Of a stretch of DNA of 64,000 nucleotides, positions 22,832 to 33,154 are shown in pieces (position 1 is the first letter of the stretch; every line of letters begins with the position of its first letter). Source of the DNA: Arabidopsis thaliana (lineage: Eukaryota; Streptophyta; Magnoliopsida; Brassicales; Brassicaceae). A model generated the notes under the pieces. The model was not told the DNA's origin, did not search any database, and was given only the letters and a program-made list of their open reading frames with translations. A program made the translations under genes and the position numbers. The stretch lies in assembly GCF_000001735.4 (NCBI RefSeq), contig NC_003074.8, positions 17,305,261 to 17,369,260 of the forward strand, in the 5' to 3' direction.

Positions 22832-25597
22832 TTAAACCGTGTCAGAGTTCTCCACGGAATCACCATTGAGACCAAAACCAAGAGGAAACAATGGCAAATA
22901 CCCATTTGATTCGATGTCAAGAGGTAACTGGTCTACACGTTTGAACCATGTTGCTGGTAACTTCCCTCGGAAGTCATAATCTCCGAATATTACATCAGCA
23001 ATCCCTTGCCCTTCTGTACCAGGCAGCCAAGCAGCGACCAGCGCCTCTGCCTTTTCAAGAACTTGCGGCTCAAGAAACATAGGCCGTCCTGAGAACAAGA
23101 TCACTAGAGTCGGTATTTTCTCTGCAACCGTGGTTATAATCTCGCTACCATTGAAAGGTATTACGAGTTCTGAATTATCCCCCATAGTCTCTGCATAGGG
23201 CGATTCTCCCACCGCAACAATTGCATAAGAAAATCTATATCCTGAGGCTAAGGTTTCCTCTGATGGACTTTTCTCATAGATCACTTCGGTTTCGTCTCCA
23301 ACTGCCGCTTTTATGGCATCTAAAAGCGTTGTGCCTACATTTTCAAACAATATAGTTAGAAATTCGACGAGACCATTTAGCATTTCCTACCAAAGGTGTT
23401 TTTCAAACCATATTGCAGTAGCTCTAGTTACCATCTGTGATCCTTCCGCTTTGACCATACATTGTCTTTGTCCATCCACCGCATTGATATCCAAGATCAT
23501 CTGCATGCGTTCCAACCACTAGAATTCTCTCGGCATTGCAATTTAATGGCAGAAATTCTCCATATCTGCCGTTCTTTAGCAGAACTAACGACTTTCTAAC
23601 CGCTTCACGCGCCAACTCTCTATGTTCCTAAACCTCGTAAAACAGAGTGAAATCATCTTTTATATGGTCTTCAATAATCTTAGCACTCCAGTTTAATAGC
23701 ATTTCAGAACAAGAGAGCTCACCTTGCAACCAACAGTAGGTAACAAAGATCGATCTGTAAGAGGAAATTCGAAGAGTCCTGCAACAAACTTTACTCTAAG
23801 TATTCTTTCAACAGCGTCATTAACACGAGCCATCGATACTTCCCCTGACTCCACTAGATCTATCAAGTCATTTCTAAACTGTTCATACTTGAAAGGTACC
23901 ATCACCTACAATAACATTAATTGGTTTAATTATATATTCTCTTGTATCATCCGAGACAATGAAAAAAAGTTCACTACCATATCGATTCCAGCATTAATCC
24001 CTATTTTGACGCAGTTGCGGTAGTTTGAACCTGGTGGGTCGCTAAGCCGGTCCAAACCTTCCCAGTCCGAAACTACATAACCCTAATAACCAAACAAAAA
24101 ATATGAAATCAAATGAATACAATGAATACATCTCTAGCTTTATTTAGATTGTTTTCAAACTGAACCAACCTTGAAACCAAGTTTTTGTTTGAGAATTTCC
24201 GTTAAGAGGAAGTAGTGTGAGTGAAGTTTATCTCCGTTCCAACTGGAGTAAGAGGCCATAACGGTAGAGACTCCTTGAGAAATACACTTCTTATAGGGAG
24301 CAATGTGTTTTCTCTCCAAGTCTTCGTACCGCAAAATGGTGTTTCCTTCATTTATGGCCTTATTGGTACCACCATCTCCAACAAAGTGCTTGGCACACGC
24401 AACCACGTTTTTTCTATCATCAAGTGACCAGAGTCCATGAGATATGAAATTAAGCATACTAAAGACACAAATTAAGCCACAATGTTAATATATATAAACA
24501 TACCTTCCTGCAAGAAAAGGGTAACCATTTGTGTGGTCTTTGGATGGCTCCCCTTGTAGACCCGAGACAAGTGAAGTCATCTCAGAAACAATTTGAGCAA
24601 CTTCACCATAGCTCTCATAGCATCTTCCCCATCTCGGATCTTTCACCACCTTTAGTAAGAACACCATCCCTTTCAGTTGACTAATAAAACCAAAACATAT
24701 TCGATCTTGTTGCTAAAATCTAGGTATGCAGGAGACTTACTGCGACGCAAGGAGCAAACGCCCAGTGAGCACCGCACGCCCTTACTTCAAGTGCTGTTGC
24801 AGCTCCAATTCTTTTGACCAAATCCGCGTCTCTACAAAGTTAACACATGAAGTACCAATGTTATCACAAGCCAAACACAACATGGCCACAATAAATGCAA
24901 CTAATTATTTAATACTAATAGCTAGCATTAAAAAGTTAGTAAGTGTAACATGATTATATCTTCAAATAAGACTCAAATGAATCAGTGAAGGCAAGTCTCA
25001 TCAGATCAAATCAATCCCTTTATATGCAAGTCTCTCTCTAGTCTCTTCTACTAAATTTGTACTTTGCTTAAAAGAAAACCAGACCTAGTGGCGCCGAGAC
25101 CAATATTGTGGGGAAAGATGGTGGCGCCGTAGACGTCATTGTTGCCATGAACAGCGTCAATGCCGTAAATTATCGGAATTCCCAAACGCGACTCTAACGC
25201 TGATCGCTGGAAGCCGTCGATCATATCCGCCCAATTCGACGACTTTGCATCCTCAAATGGCCAACCTCCTGCGCGGTTCAATACACTACCTGTAACAATA
25301 TGACAACTTGCTTTGTATCTTTTAGTATGTTCAATTTTCATAAGAGAACAAAAAAAGAATTAGAGAAAATCTAACAAAGGTTTGGTCGTTGACCAAAACA
25401 AAATTTAGAAATGGTCTGTGGTTGTGTATACCGATGGAGAAATCTCTTATCACGGCCTCAGAAGCGACGCTACGTTCGATCAAAGTCATCTGGCCGATTT
25501 TTTCAGCCAGAGTCATCCGAGAGAGAAGGTCCTTTACACGCGCCTCCACTGGCGCTTCCCGGTTCTTGTAAACATATGACTTCTCATTGTCAACCAT
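22832..25597 (-). CDS. Glycoside hydrolase family 3 protein, copy 4
   Basis: 612 aa in nine exons: 25432-25597, 25085-25289, 24741-24831, 24504-24649, 24170-24413, 23978-24082, 23723-23905, 23432-23627, 22832-23334. Exon 8 is six bases shorter than in the other copies and exon 9 is the longest. Nucleophile Asp290 (YVVSDWEG) and acid/base Glu494 ([10 protein letters not shown]) are present. The second active-site tryptophan is replaced by Met436 (GGWTKTMYG), and Lys replaces Arg before DPRWGR. Further unusual changes are GINAGI and LPLNCNAER in otherwise conserved blocks. It is probably an active fold with altered +1 subsite. It lacks a signal peptide. Corresponds to At3g47050 from memory. Confidence 0.92.
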
Positions 25598-26120
25598 TTT
25601 CTTCCTCTTTCTCTTCTTCTTCTTACAATGTCACTTCTCCTCTTTAGTCTTTAATATATATATAGCCAAGCTAGGGACACATGGGATGGGACGTTGACTT
25701 GGAAACACACTCGGATTAAGGAAGGACAAAATATCAACTAGAATTCATTTCATATGTATGTAAGGTGTGAAGTCTTGAGAACATGGCTAAAACACCAAAA
25801 ACATAAATTAATTTTTTTTTTTGGGTGGGAAAAAAACGTTATAATTAAAATGTTGTATTGTAAGATTAAAATCAATTGGAATTTTAGGTATGAATTCTTA
25901 CCAAATAAAAAATAACGAGAAAAATGTTTAACATTGTGCATAAATATTATTACATGATTTTCAAAGTTACTAAACACAAACTAAGGTAGTCTAGGCATGC
26001 TTGTATTGGGTGAAGTCACATAAATATTTTTGATTAATAATATGAGTAAACATATAAAAACATTTGGTTGGTATACTTAAAAGCTCTTCAAACATTTGGA
26101 TCGGAGGAGGTGCTGGGGTT
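25598..26120. other. Spacer between GH3 copy 4 and the small peptide gene
   Basis: About 520 bp. It contains the copy 4 promoter, with a TATA-like run (atatatatagcc) at about 25653-25664 on the plus strand, read as GGCTATATATAT towards the gene, and the expected 3' UTR of the peptide gene. No other gene seen. Confidence 0.45.
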
Positions 26121-26482
26121 CTACGGACGTTTATTAGCGGCTGCACAGAAAGACCAACACCGATCGGCGGTGTCAACAACGACAGTTCCAGCAAAACCTG
26201 TGCATTTAAACTGTTTTCCATATGGATAGCACGGTGGTTCTTTAACTTTTTCATTTGTGATAGGATTTCTTAACGGGTCATCTTTGAAAGGATTTCTTAA
26301 AGAATCTACAAAAGCAAATAAATGAACCTTTTTCAGACTATGGTTATGATTATAATGGTAATGATGCTAAATGACGATCTGAACCAAACCTAAAGTACTT
26401 ATAACATTAACTCACCACATTCATGAAGACTTGCTAGAAAAATAAGAACGATACAAAAGATACTAAAATTAGATGACGACAT
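26121..26482 (-). CDS. Small secreted cysteine-rich peptide (two exons, 83 aa), function unknown
   Basis: Exon 1 is 26416-26482 (22 codons plus one base), the intron is 26306-26415 with donor GTGAGT and a pyrimidine-rich acceptor ending TTTTGTAG, and exon 2 is 26121-26305, ending in TAG. The split codon and phases agree. Exon 1 encodes a typical signal peptide: MSSSNFSIF then a Val/Ile/Leu core, then ASLHEC. The mature part begins with the partial repeat SLRNPF / PLRNPI, a charged linker, and then four cysteines spaced C-x8-C-x14-C-x3-C near the C-terminus. A signal-peptide exon followed by one cysteine-rich exon is the standard architecture of plant SCRL/defensin-like and related secreted peptides, but the spacing matches no subfamily I can name. 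A TATA box lies 46 bp upstream of the ATG. The function cannot be read from the sequence. Confidence 0.7.
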
Positions 26483-26527
26483 TGTAATTTTCACACTAAG
26501 AAGTTTTGTTGTTTTATCATAGAAAAA

Positions 26528-26538
26528 CTTATATATAG
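26528..26538 (-). promoter_or_regulatory. TATA box of the small peptide gene
   Basis: On the minus strand the sequence reads CTATATATAAG, a canonical plant TATA box, 46 bp upstream of the ATG at 26482. It implies transcription starting near 26500 and a short A-rich 5' UTR. Confidence 0.65.
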
Positions 26539-26990
26539 ACAAGTCTTTGATTACTGCTAAATTTTTGTGAGGTGATCCGACAAAACTGTCATTAGATTTG
26601 TTTGGCTAGATTTATTTCTTTTCTATTCTAAACTTATAATTAATTACTTTGTTTTCGAAAGTCCCTAAAGTTTCGAATGTTGATCAATAAAAGAAAACAT
26701 AGTAACCAGAAAATAGGACCACGATTAAGAGTGAAGCATATGGTGGATGGAGCTAACAATCTATTTTTCTTTTTCATACCAACTACCACACATTAATCAT
26801 ATACTTTTCTTGAATTAGGTCTAGAGCAATAAAGTCAGTTATTTAATTAGTATTTACTTGAATAAATGAATCTTGATTCTTGACCGTTTCGATAATCATG
26901 GTCTTTTCATTTTTATCATTTTGTGCAGATTGATTGTACCATGTTTATTTCTGTTTCTAACCAACATTCAGAAACATTTTTATTCGTAAG
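26539..26990. other. Spacer upstream of the peptide gene
   Basis: About 450 bp of AT-rich sequence with no coding frame. It should contain the distal promoter of the peptide gene and ends at the target-site duplication of the LINE insertion. Confidence 0.4.
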
Positions 26991-27007
26991 AAGAAGATGC
27001 AAGAAAT

Positions 27008-27380
27008 GGGTTACAAGGTTGGAGGTAGAGGGAGACTCGGAGATTGTGGTGGGGTTCCTTAAGTCGGGAATCACAAACTCACATCCATTCTCTTTCTTAA
27101 TACGTTTGTGCTATGACTTTTTGTCGCGTGGCTGGATAGTCCGCGTTTTTTCACGTGCATAGAGAAACTAACCGCCTAACGGATGTGTTAACTAACTATG
27201 CTTTTTCTCTTCCCTTAGATTTTTATTTGTTCGAGGGTAGACCGGATGTGGTTGTCTCTATTGTCTTTGATGATGCGAACGGGTCTGCATACCCACATAA
27301 TGTTCGTATTTGATTTAGTTTTAATTTTTTTAATTAATAAAATGTGGGGACATTGTCCCCCAACCCTACCAAAAAAAAGA
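27008..27380 (+). mobile_element. 5'-truncated LINE insertion carrying the RNase H-like 3' end
   Basis: A 373-bp insertion flanked by a perfect 17-bp direct repeat (aagaagatgcaagaaat at 26991-27007 and 27381-27397) and ending in an A-rich tail, as expected for target-primed retroposition. Its coding part matches the RNase H (RVT_3) domain at the end of plant LINE ORF2: TRLEVEGDSEIVVGFLKSG from 27011, then IRLCYDFLSRGWIV. One frameshift near 27155 leads into HVHRETNRLTDVLTNYAFSLP and a stop at 27312-27314. The element is dead on arrival: the reverse transcriptase and ORF1 are absent. Confidence 0.85.
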
Positions 27381-27397
27381 AAGAAGATGCAAGAAAT

Positions 27398-27738
27398 TTG
27401 GAAAGAAAAGAAAAGAGTATGATTGAGTGATTTGTCTTTTAGGCCGATTTTGGGCCTCTTTCGGCCCAATAAACTCTATATTAATTCTTCCAATTATATG
27501 TCCACGTGTCCTCTTGCACCATTCGGTTCCGTACGCCGTGTCACACTTGATTACTCAGCTTTGCCGATGAGATAATTAACCGTCCTCCGTTGTATCGACG
27601 GTCGAATTTTAATATCTTTGATCCAACGGTCACAATTCGAAGTCGTATTTCCCAGCAAACATCGTCTTCATTGAAAATTAGACAGATCGATATAAATGTG
27701 TTACCTTTGATTTCCCCAATTTCTAGGGTTTCGAAATA
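27398..27738 (+). promoter_or_regulatory. FTSH7 promoter region with site II (GGCCCA) elements
   Basis: The 340 bp before the FTSH7 ATG contain GGGCC at 27452-27456 and GGCCCA at 27463-27468. These are the TCP-binding site II motifs common in plant housekeeping and organelle-protein genes. A TTTCTAGGGTTT telo-box-like motif lies at 27720-27731, just before the ATG. No clear TATA box. The LINE insertion ends immediately upstream of this region. Confidence 0.55.
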
Positions 27739-30700
27739 ATGACTACTACATTCGAATTTCTGCAACCAAGAATCCACGGATTTGCAACTTGTTGTAGTAG
27801 TAATAGTCTATTGTACTCGAAAGCTTCGAGATTTTTCAACGATCGTTGTAGGGTTTATCGCCAAAATCCGAATCGGTTTGTCTCCAATTCAATCACGCTT
27901 CCTCTGCAGAAGAAACAAGTTACAGTGTTGAGAAATCACGAAAGGTTTAATCTTTGGGATGGGTTTTCAAGAAAGAAGAGTAGATTAGTTGTGAATTGTC
28001 AAGAAGATGATCAGAACGAGAGTTCTAGTGAGGAGGAAGAAAGCAGTCAGAGTACTCCGGCGAAGTCGGAGAGGAAAAGAGAGAAGAAAGAAGATAAGGT
28101 GTGGTGGTCAAAGGGCAAGAAATGGCAGTGGCAGCCAATAATCCAAGCGCAAGGGATTGGAGTTTTGTTGTTGCAATTGAGTGTTGTTATGTTTGTGATG
28201 CGATTGCTTCGACCTGGTATACCTTTACCTGGATCGGAGCCTCGAATTCAGACGACTTTTGTGAGTGTACCGTATAGTGAGTTCTTAAGTAAAGTTAACA
28301 GTAACCAGGTGCAGAAAGTGGAGGTTGATGGGGTTCAAGTTTTGTTTAAGTTAAGAGATGATGGGAAGTGGCAAGAGAGTGAAACTAGTAGGTTGTCTCA
28401 GTCGTCTGAATCGTTGTTAAGAACTGTGGCTCCTACGAAAAGGGTTGTGTATTCCACTACTAGGCCGGGTGATATCAAAACACCGTATGAGAAGATGCTT
28501 GGGAATAATGTGGAATTTGGATCGCCTGAGAAGCGTTCTGGTGGCTTCTTCAACTCTGCATTGGTATAGTTTCATTTTTACTATTTGTCCTACTCCTTGA
28601 TGATGATGCTTTATAGTTTTGCAATGAATGGTGATTGTGCTATAAAATAGGTTGGGTCTTTTCAAAAGTTTCTATTTTTGTTTGTTGCAGATAGCTCTTT
28701 TCTACATAGCGGTACTTGCTGGGCTTATTCGATTCCCTGTTAGCTTCTCCACGGTTTGCATCTCTACTATACTTTAATGTGGTTGTTTAAAATTTTGAAT
28801 TTCCTAAAAGAACTATGGGTGTACACAGAGTTCAACCGGCCAGCTTAGGACCCGAAAGGCTGGTGGTCCTGATGGGGGAAAAGTCTCTGGTGGAGGTGAA
28901 ACAATCACTTTTGCGGATGTTGCAGGTGTTGATGAAGCAAAGGAAGAGCTAGAAGAAATCGTGGTAGGTTTTTCAGTCCTTAAAGACGCTGCACATGCTT
29001 ATTGATGATCAGATTGTTTTTCATAGCTTTATTCTCGGTTTGGTAATTGTCTTTTACACATCGGTTAATCAATGCAGGAATTTCTTAGGAATCCTGAAAA
29101 GTATGTCCGTCTAGGTGCACGTCCTCCGCGTGGTGTCCTATTGGTGAGTTTTATCATTTGATTTCACTTTATTCTTATATTACGTATATATCATGGTTTA
29201 ACGTTTGGTTACAAGAGCTCTCCTTTAGAATGATATGCCTTTGACTCCTTTCTTTTCCAGGTTGGTCTTCCCGGAACAGGGAAAACCCTTCTTGCAAAGG
29301 CTGTTGCTGGGGAAGCTGAAGTCCCCTTCATAAGTTGCTCTGCAAGTGAGTTTGTAGAGCTGTATGTCGGTATGGGTGCCTCACGTGTAAGGGATCTTTT
29401 TGCACGGGCCAAGAAGGAAGCTCCATCGATTATATTTATTGATGAGGTTAGAATAGGTAGTCGATGTCAGATTACCTCCGGTATATTAAACCTCTGGGCA
29501 TCTTAAACAAGATTTTCTATTTGCCTCTCATGCTCCAGATAGATGCTGTGGCAAAAAGCCGTGATGGTAAATTCCGAATGGGGAGCAACGATGAAAGGGA
29601 GCAAACTTTAAATCAGTTGCTCACTGTAAGTCTGCTGTCAAGCACCTTTCCTGTGTAAGTAGCATTCTTGATCTTTCCATGACCCATTCACATGTTGGAA
29701 ACTTTTCTGCAGGAGATGGATGGTTTTGACAGCAATTCTGCGGTTATCGTTCTTGGAGCTACAAATCGTGCCGATGTCTTAGATCCGGCCCTGCGTCGTC
29801 CTGGGAGATTTGATCGTGTTGTTACGGTTGGTAGAATGGATCAGCTCTGCCTATTTGTAAATGTTTAATATGGTTTTTTCAAAGGCACTGATGCATTTTT
29901 CAGGTGGAAACGCCAGACAAAATTGGAAGAGAATCCATTTTGAGAGTACATGTGTCAAAGAAAGAGCTTCCTTTGGGAGATGATGTCAACCTCGGTAGTA
30001 TTGCCTCAATGACCACTGGTTTCACGGGGTACGCTTTTGTATATTATCAATGATTTGAAGTTTATTCAGTTATACGTTTTTGGGTGTATATCTCATAAAC
30101 TCTTTTGTCCTATTTGCAGGGCAGATCTTGCAAACTTGGTAAATGAGGCTGCCTTGCTAGCTGGAAGAAAGAACAAGACGAACGTTGAGAAAATTGACTT
30201 CATTCAAGCTGTGGAGCGATCAATAGCGGTATCTCTATAACCTCGCTGTTTTATTGATTACGTAAGGCAATTGTCAAAATGTGTTTTCTTACAAAGACCT
30301 GTTTCAGGGCATAGAGAAGAAATCTGCAAGATTAAAAGGCAATGAGAAGGCAGTGGTCGCAAGGCATGAAGCTGGGCATGCAGTGGTTGGTACCGCTGTT
30401 GCAAATCTTCTTACTGGACAGCCACGTGTTGAGGTAAAATGCAAAAACTTTGTCTACATTTACGCTCATTGTTTATGTTGTTTAGTACGTGCAAATGATT
30501 CAAGTTTTGCTCATCTTTGTGGTGTTGTCAGAAATTAAGCATATTGCCAAGAACAGGAGGGGCATTGGGATTTACATACATTCCTCCTACTAGTGAAGAC
30601 AGATATTTACTCTTCATTGATGAGCTGCTTGGGCGTTTAGTTACCCTTCTTGGAGGTCGTGCAGCTGAAGAAGTTGTTTACTCAGGGCGTATATCAACAG

Positions 30701-31353
30701 GTGCATTTGATGATATAAGGCGGGCAACTGATATGGCATACAAGGCAGTAGCTGAATACGGTCTTAACCAAAAAATCGGACCTGTGTCTGTGGCTACACT
30801 TTCTGGTGGTGGGATTGACGATTCTGGAGGCTCGCCATGGGGAAGAGATCAGGTAACTTCATGTTGCAATGCACTTGCCTAGGTTGTCTTATAATTTCCA
30901 ATTGTCCATGCAAAAGTTAACCTTCCATGTTAATACACAGGGGAAACTAGTTGATCTTGTTCAAAAAGAAGTGACAATTTTGTTACAATCTGCTCTCGAT
31001 GTTGCGCTGTCTGTTGTACGCGCTAATCCAGATGTATTGGAAGGGCTTGGTGCTCAACTTGAAGGTGTAGTATAAGTTTATTTGTTTTCATCAGAACAGT
31101 TTTTGAAAACATGTAGGACACTAAAGGATATAACTGCTTGCGAGAAAGATTATATCCCTTGTCTTGAGTTTGGTTCATGTGACAACTGGCTGATTTTGCT
31201 GATGAAATATCATGTTTTGGTGCAGAGAAAGAGAAAGTAGAAGGTGAAGAACTGCAGAAGTGGTTAAGCATGGTGGTTGCACCAGAAGAACTCGCAGTCT
31301 TTGTCGAAGGAAAGCAAGAGCTTTTGCTCCCAGCACAAGCTAGCTCCAGTTAA
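27739..31353 (+). CDS. FTSH7: FTSH7, chloroplast-targeted AAA+ zinc metalloprotease
   Basis: FtsH-type membrane ATPase/protease, 802 aa. Exons: 27739-28563, 28691-28753, 28829-28963, 29078-29143, 29261-29446, 29539-29625, 29713-29826, 29904-30028, 30120-30228, 30308-30433, 30532-30852, 30941-31064, 31226-31353. Order of parts: Ser/Arg-rich transit-peptide-like N-terminus, acidic/basic linker (about 90-125), first membrane helix (about 139-156), FtsH extracellular domain, second helix (about 275-292), then the AAA module. The Walker A is GLPGTGKT with Lys371 (Leu where most FtsHs have Pro), the Walker B ends FIDE at Asp424/Glu425, and the second region of homology ends RRPGRFDR. The zinc site HEAGH is at 590-594, so the protease is predicted active, unlike FtsHi proteins. 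Together with FTSH9 it forms an envelope-associated pair; clients are unknown. At3g47060 from memory. Confidence 0.96.
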
Positions 31354-31944
31354 CAACTACTCTGTTCTATCATCAATTATAGCTATAAAGACAGTATCTA
31401 ACACGGATCATCAGCTCTTTCCTTGCTGCCTTCTGTATCTCCAGGTCAGATCTGGTTATCACCATTGCCCTTTAGCATCCATGGTTCCAGCATGCATAGA
31501 ACACTTGAATCAAACTTGAAGAACCATATTGGGATATGACTTTTGGTGATAACTCATAGATTTTGGTGGATGTGTTTTAAGATTTGGTATTCTTGCTAGA
31601 TACAGTCTCTTTAACTTGGCAAAAAAGTGTATAATTGATTCATATGTATAAAAAGCCAGACTGATATGTGTAAAGATCTTAAAGACCCCCACAAAAGGTT
31701 GCAACAGCATCACTCATTGTACTCCAGAAAAAGTTGCATTAGCATTACTCATATTAGTCTATTATTCTCAGATTTCTCGAAGTAGTGGAGTTAATCTTGA
31801 AAATGTTCAGAAAAATAAATAACTAGATCATGTGATGTCAAATAAGATTAAGAAAGAGTAGCTTATATATAAGTGAAATCCGAAGAATTATAGAGAATGA
31901 AAACAGAGGCATGAATAATGCAAATTACTATACATTTTTTTCTT
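31354..31944. other. 3' flanks of FTSH7 and the TSP9-like gene (converging)
   Basis: About 590 bp between two convergent genes. It should contain the 3' UTRs of both. No coding region, repeat or RNA gene recognised. Confidence 0.5.
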
Positions 31945-32247
31945 CTATTTCTTGAAGAGGCTTCCTAAGCCACCAAATCCACCCTCGCTCTTCTTCGGCA
32001 CAGGCGTCGGAGCTGAGTTTTTACCACCGCGAACGGTTCCTCGGCCTCCGGTGGTGGTGCCTTCTTTCTCATCCACCTTCTTTAGAAGTGGATTAGTCTC
32101 ATAGAACTGATCTTGTTTTGTCATAAACCCAAGAACAAAGTCGATGGGATTCTTCTCCTCCTTTGGGCCGCCTGAACCTCCCTTTGTGCTTGTGGCGTAA
32201 ACCCTCACGGTGGCCGGAGCAAATGACATAAGAAGCGAAGAAACCAT
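31945..32247 (-). CDS. TSP9-like thylakoid soluble phosphoprotein
   Basis: Single-exon gene of 100 codons. The first ~20 residues (MVSSLLMSFAPATVRVYA) look like a short plastid-targeting sequence. The mature part is basic, rich in Gly, Lys, Ser and Thr, with the family block NPIDFVLGFMTKQDQFYETNP and a C-terminus GGLGSLFKK, as in TSP9. TSP9 is an intrinsically disordered thylakoid protein that binds light-harvesting complexes, is phosphorylated in a light-dependent way on threonines, and influences state transitions. Several Thr residues lie in suitable Lys/Gly-rich contexts here, but phosphosites cannot be assigned from sequence. It converges with FTSH7; I see no functional link beyond both being plastid proteins. 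At3g47070 from memory. Confidence 0.85.
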   Translation of the reverse strand: MVSSLLMSFAPATVRVYATSTKGGSGGPKEEKNPIDFVLGFMTKQDQFYETNPLLKKVDEKEGTTTGGRGTVRGGKNSAPTPVPKKSEGGFGGLGSLFKK

Positions 32248-33154
32248 TGTTGTTATCTCTCTCTCTTCTCTGGTTTTTCTTTATCGGTAGTGTGTGTATG
32301 TGTGTCTTCGTGTGGCATTTGTTACGAAGGGATTATAACGAGGTTGGTTGAATCTGAGCCGTTGGATTTTTTTGGCACAAGCTCTCCACAAGTGTCTTAT
32401 CCTCTTTCTTTTTTCCCTTCACACATTTTTCTTTGAATCACTTGGATACATTTTTTTTGGTTTAATTGTTTTTAGATATATCTTGGCACAATTTATGTAT
32501 ATTCTTCTCAAGTTCTTAAACGGAAATTTGCACAGAGAGTCAAAGTCTTCAATTTCAGATTTATAATTTATTTGTCAAATGAAATGTATGAATGCGGAAG
32601 AGACACGACTTGATTTTTTTTAAGTGTGTGATCTTGTCCCTGACCATGTTGGTTGTTAGCTGCTGCAACTTGAGACTCTGATCAAAACTAAAAACCTTTT
32701 TTCTGTTATTGGGCCGACGAGGCCCATTTCTTTAAAAGGAACTGTGACAAGATGGGATATAAAGCTCTAGAGTAGACTCCTACGAGTAGCGCCACAACAC
32801 TGATGAACGAAGCTCGAAGAAAGTTACAAGATAAATTCCATTAAACGATTCAAATATGCGCACTTATTATTTCACCAAAAGCAATGCTCAGTGTTTATTA
32901 TTCGTGTAATAGTGTTGGATCTACACATGTTCTTATTCGATGGAATCTGCGACCGTATATACTACTGAGTGAAAAATTAGGCAAAAGCAAAAAGAAAAAA
33001 GAACCAAAGAGAAGCAATGTTTCATCAGCCGCAATGGTTCACTCAAAAACACTACTTACACTTTTCCTCTTGCTTCTATCGTGTACCTAAGTTCCGTGTC
33101 GCTGTCTCTTCACTCCAAACAAACCAACATCCATTCACTGCCATTCGCTCCTTC
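32248..33154. other. Spacer between the TSP9-like gene and the TPR gene
   Basis: About 900 bp. The part next to 32247 holds the TSP9-like promoter. A GGGCC / GGCCCA pair at about 32711-32726 is site II-like. A 68-codon plus frame at 32884-33090 lacks recognisable content and lies in the 3' flank of the TPR gene. No RNA gene or repeat seen. Confidence 0.45.

Noticed and set aside
25991-26254. 87-codon minus-strand ORF overlapping the small peptide gene
   Set aside because: It uses a different frame from the spliced peptide model and starts inside exon 2; its residues look random while the other frame carries the cysteines and joins a signal peptide.
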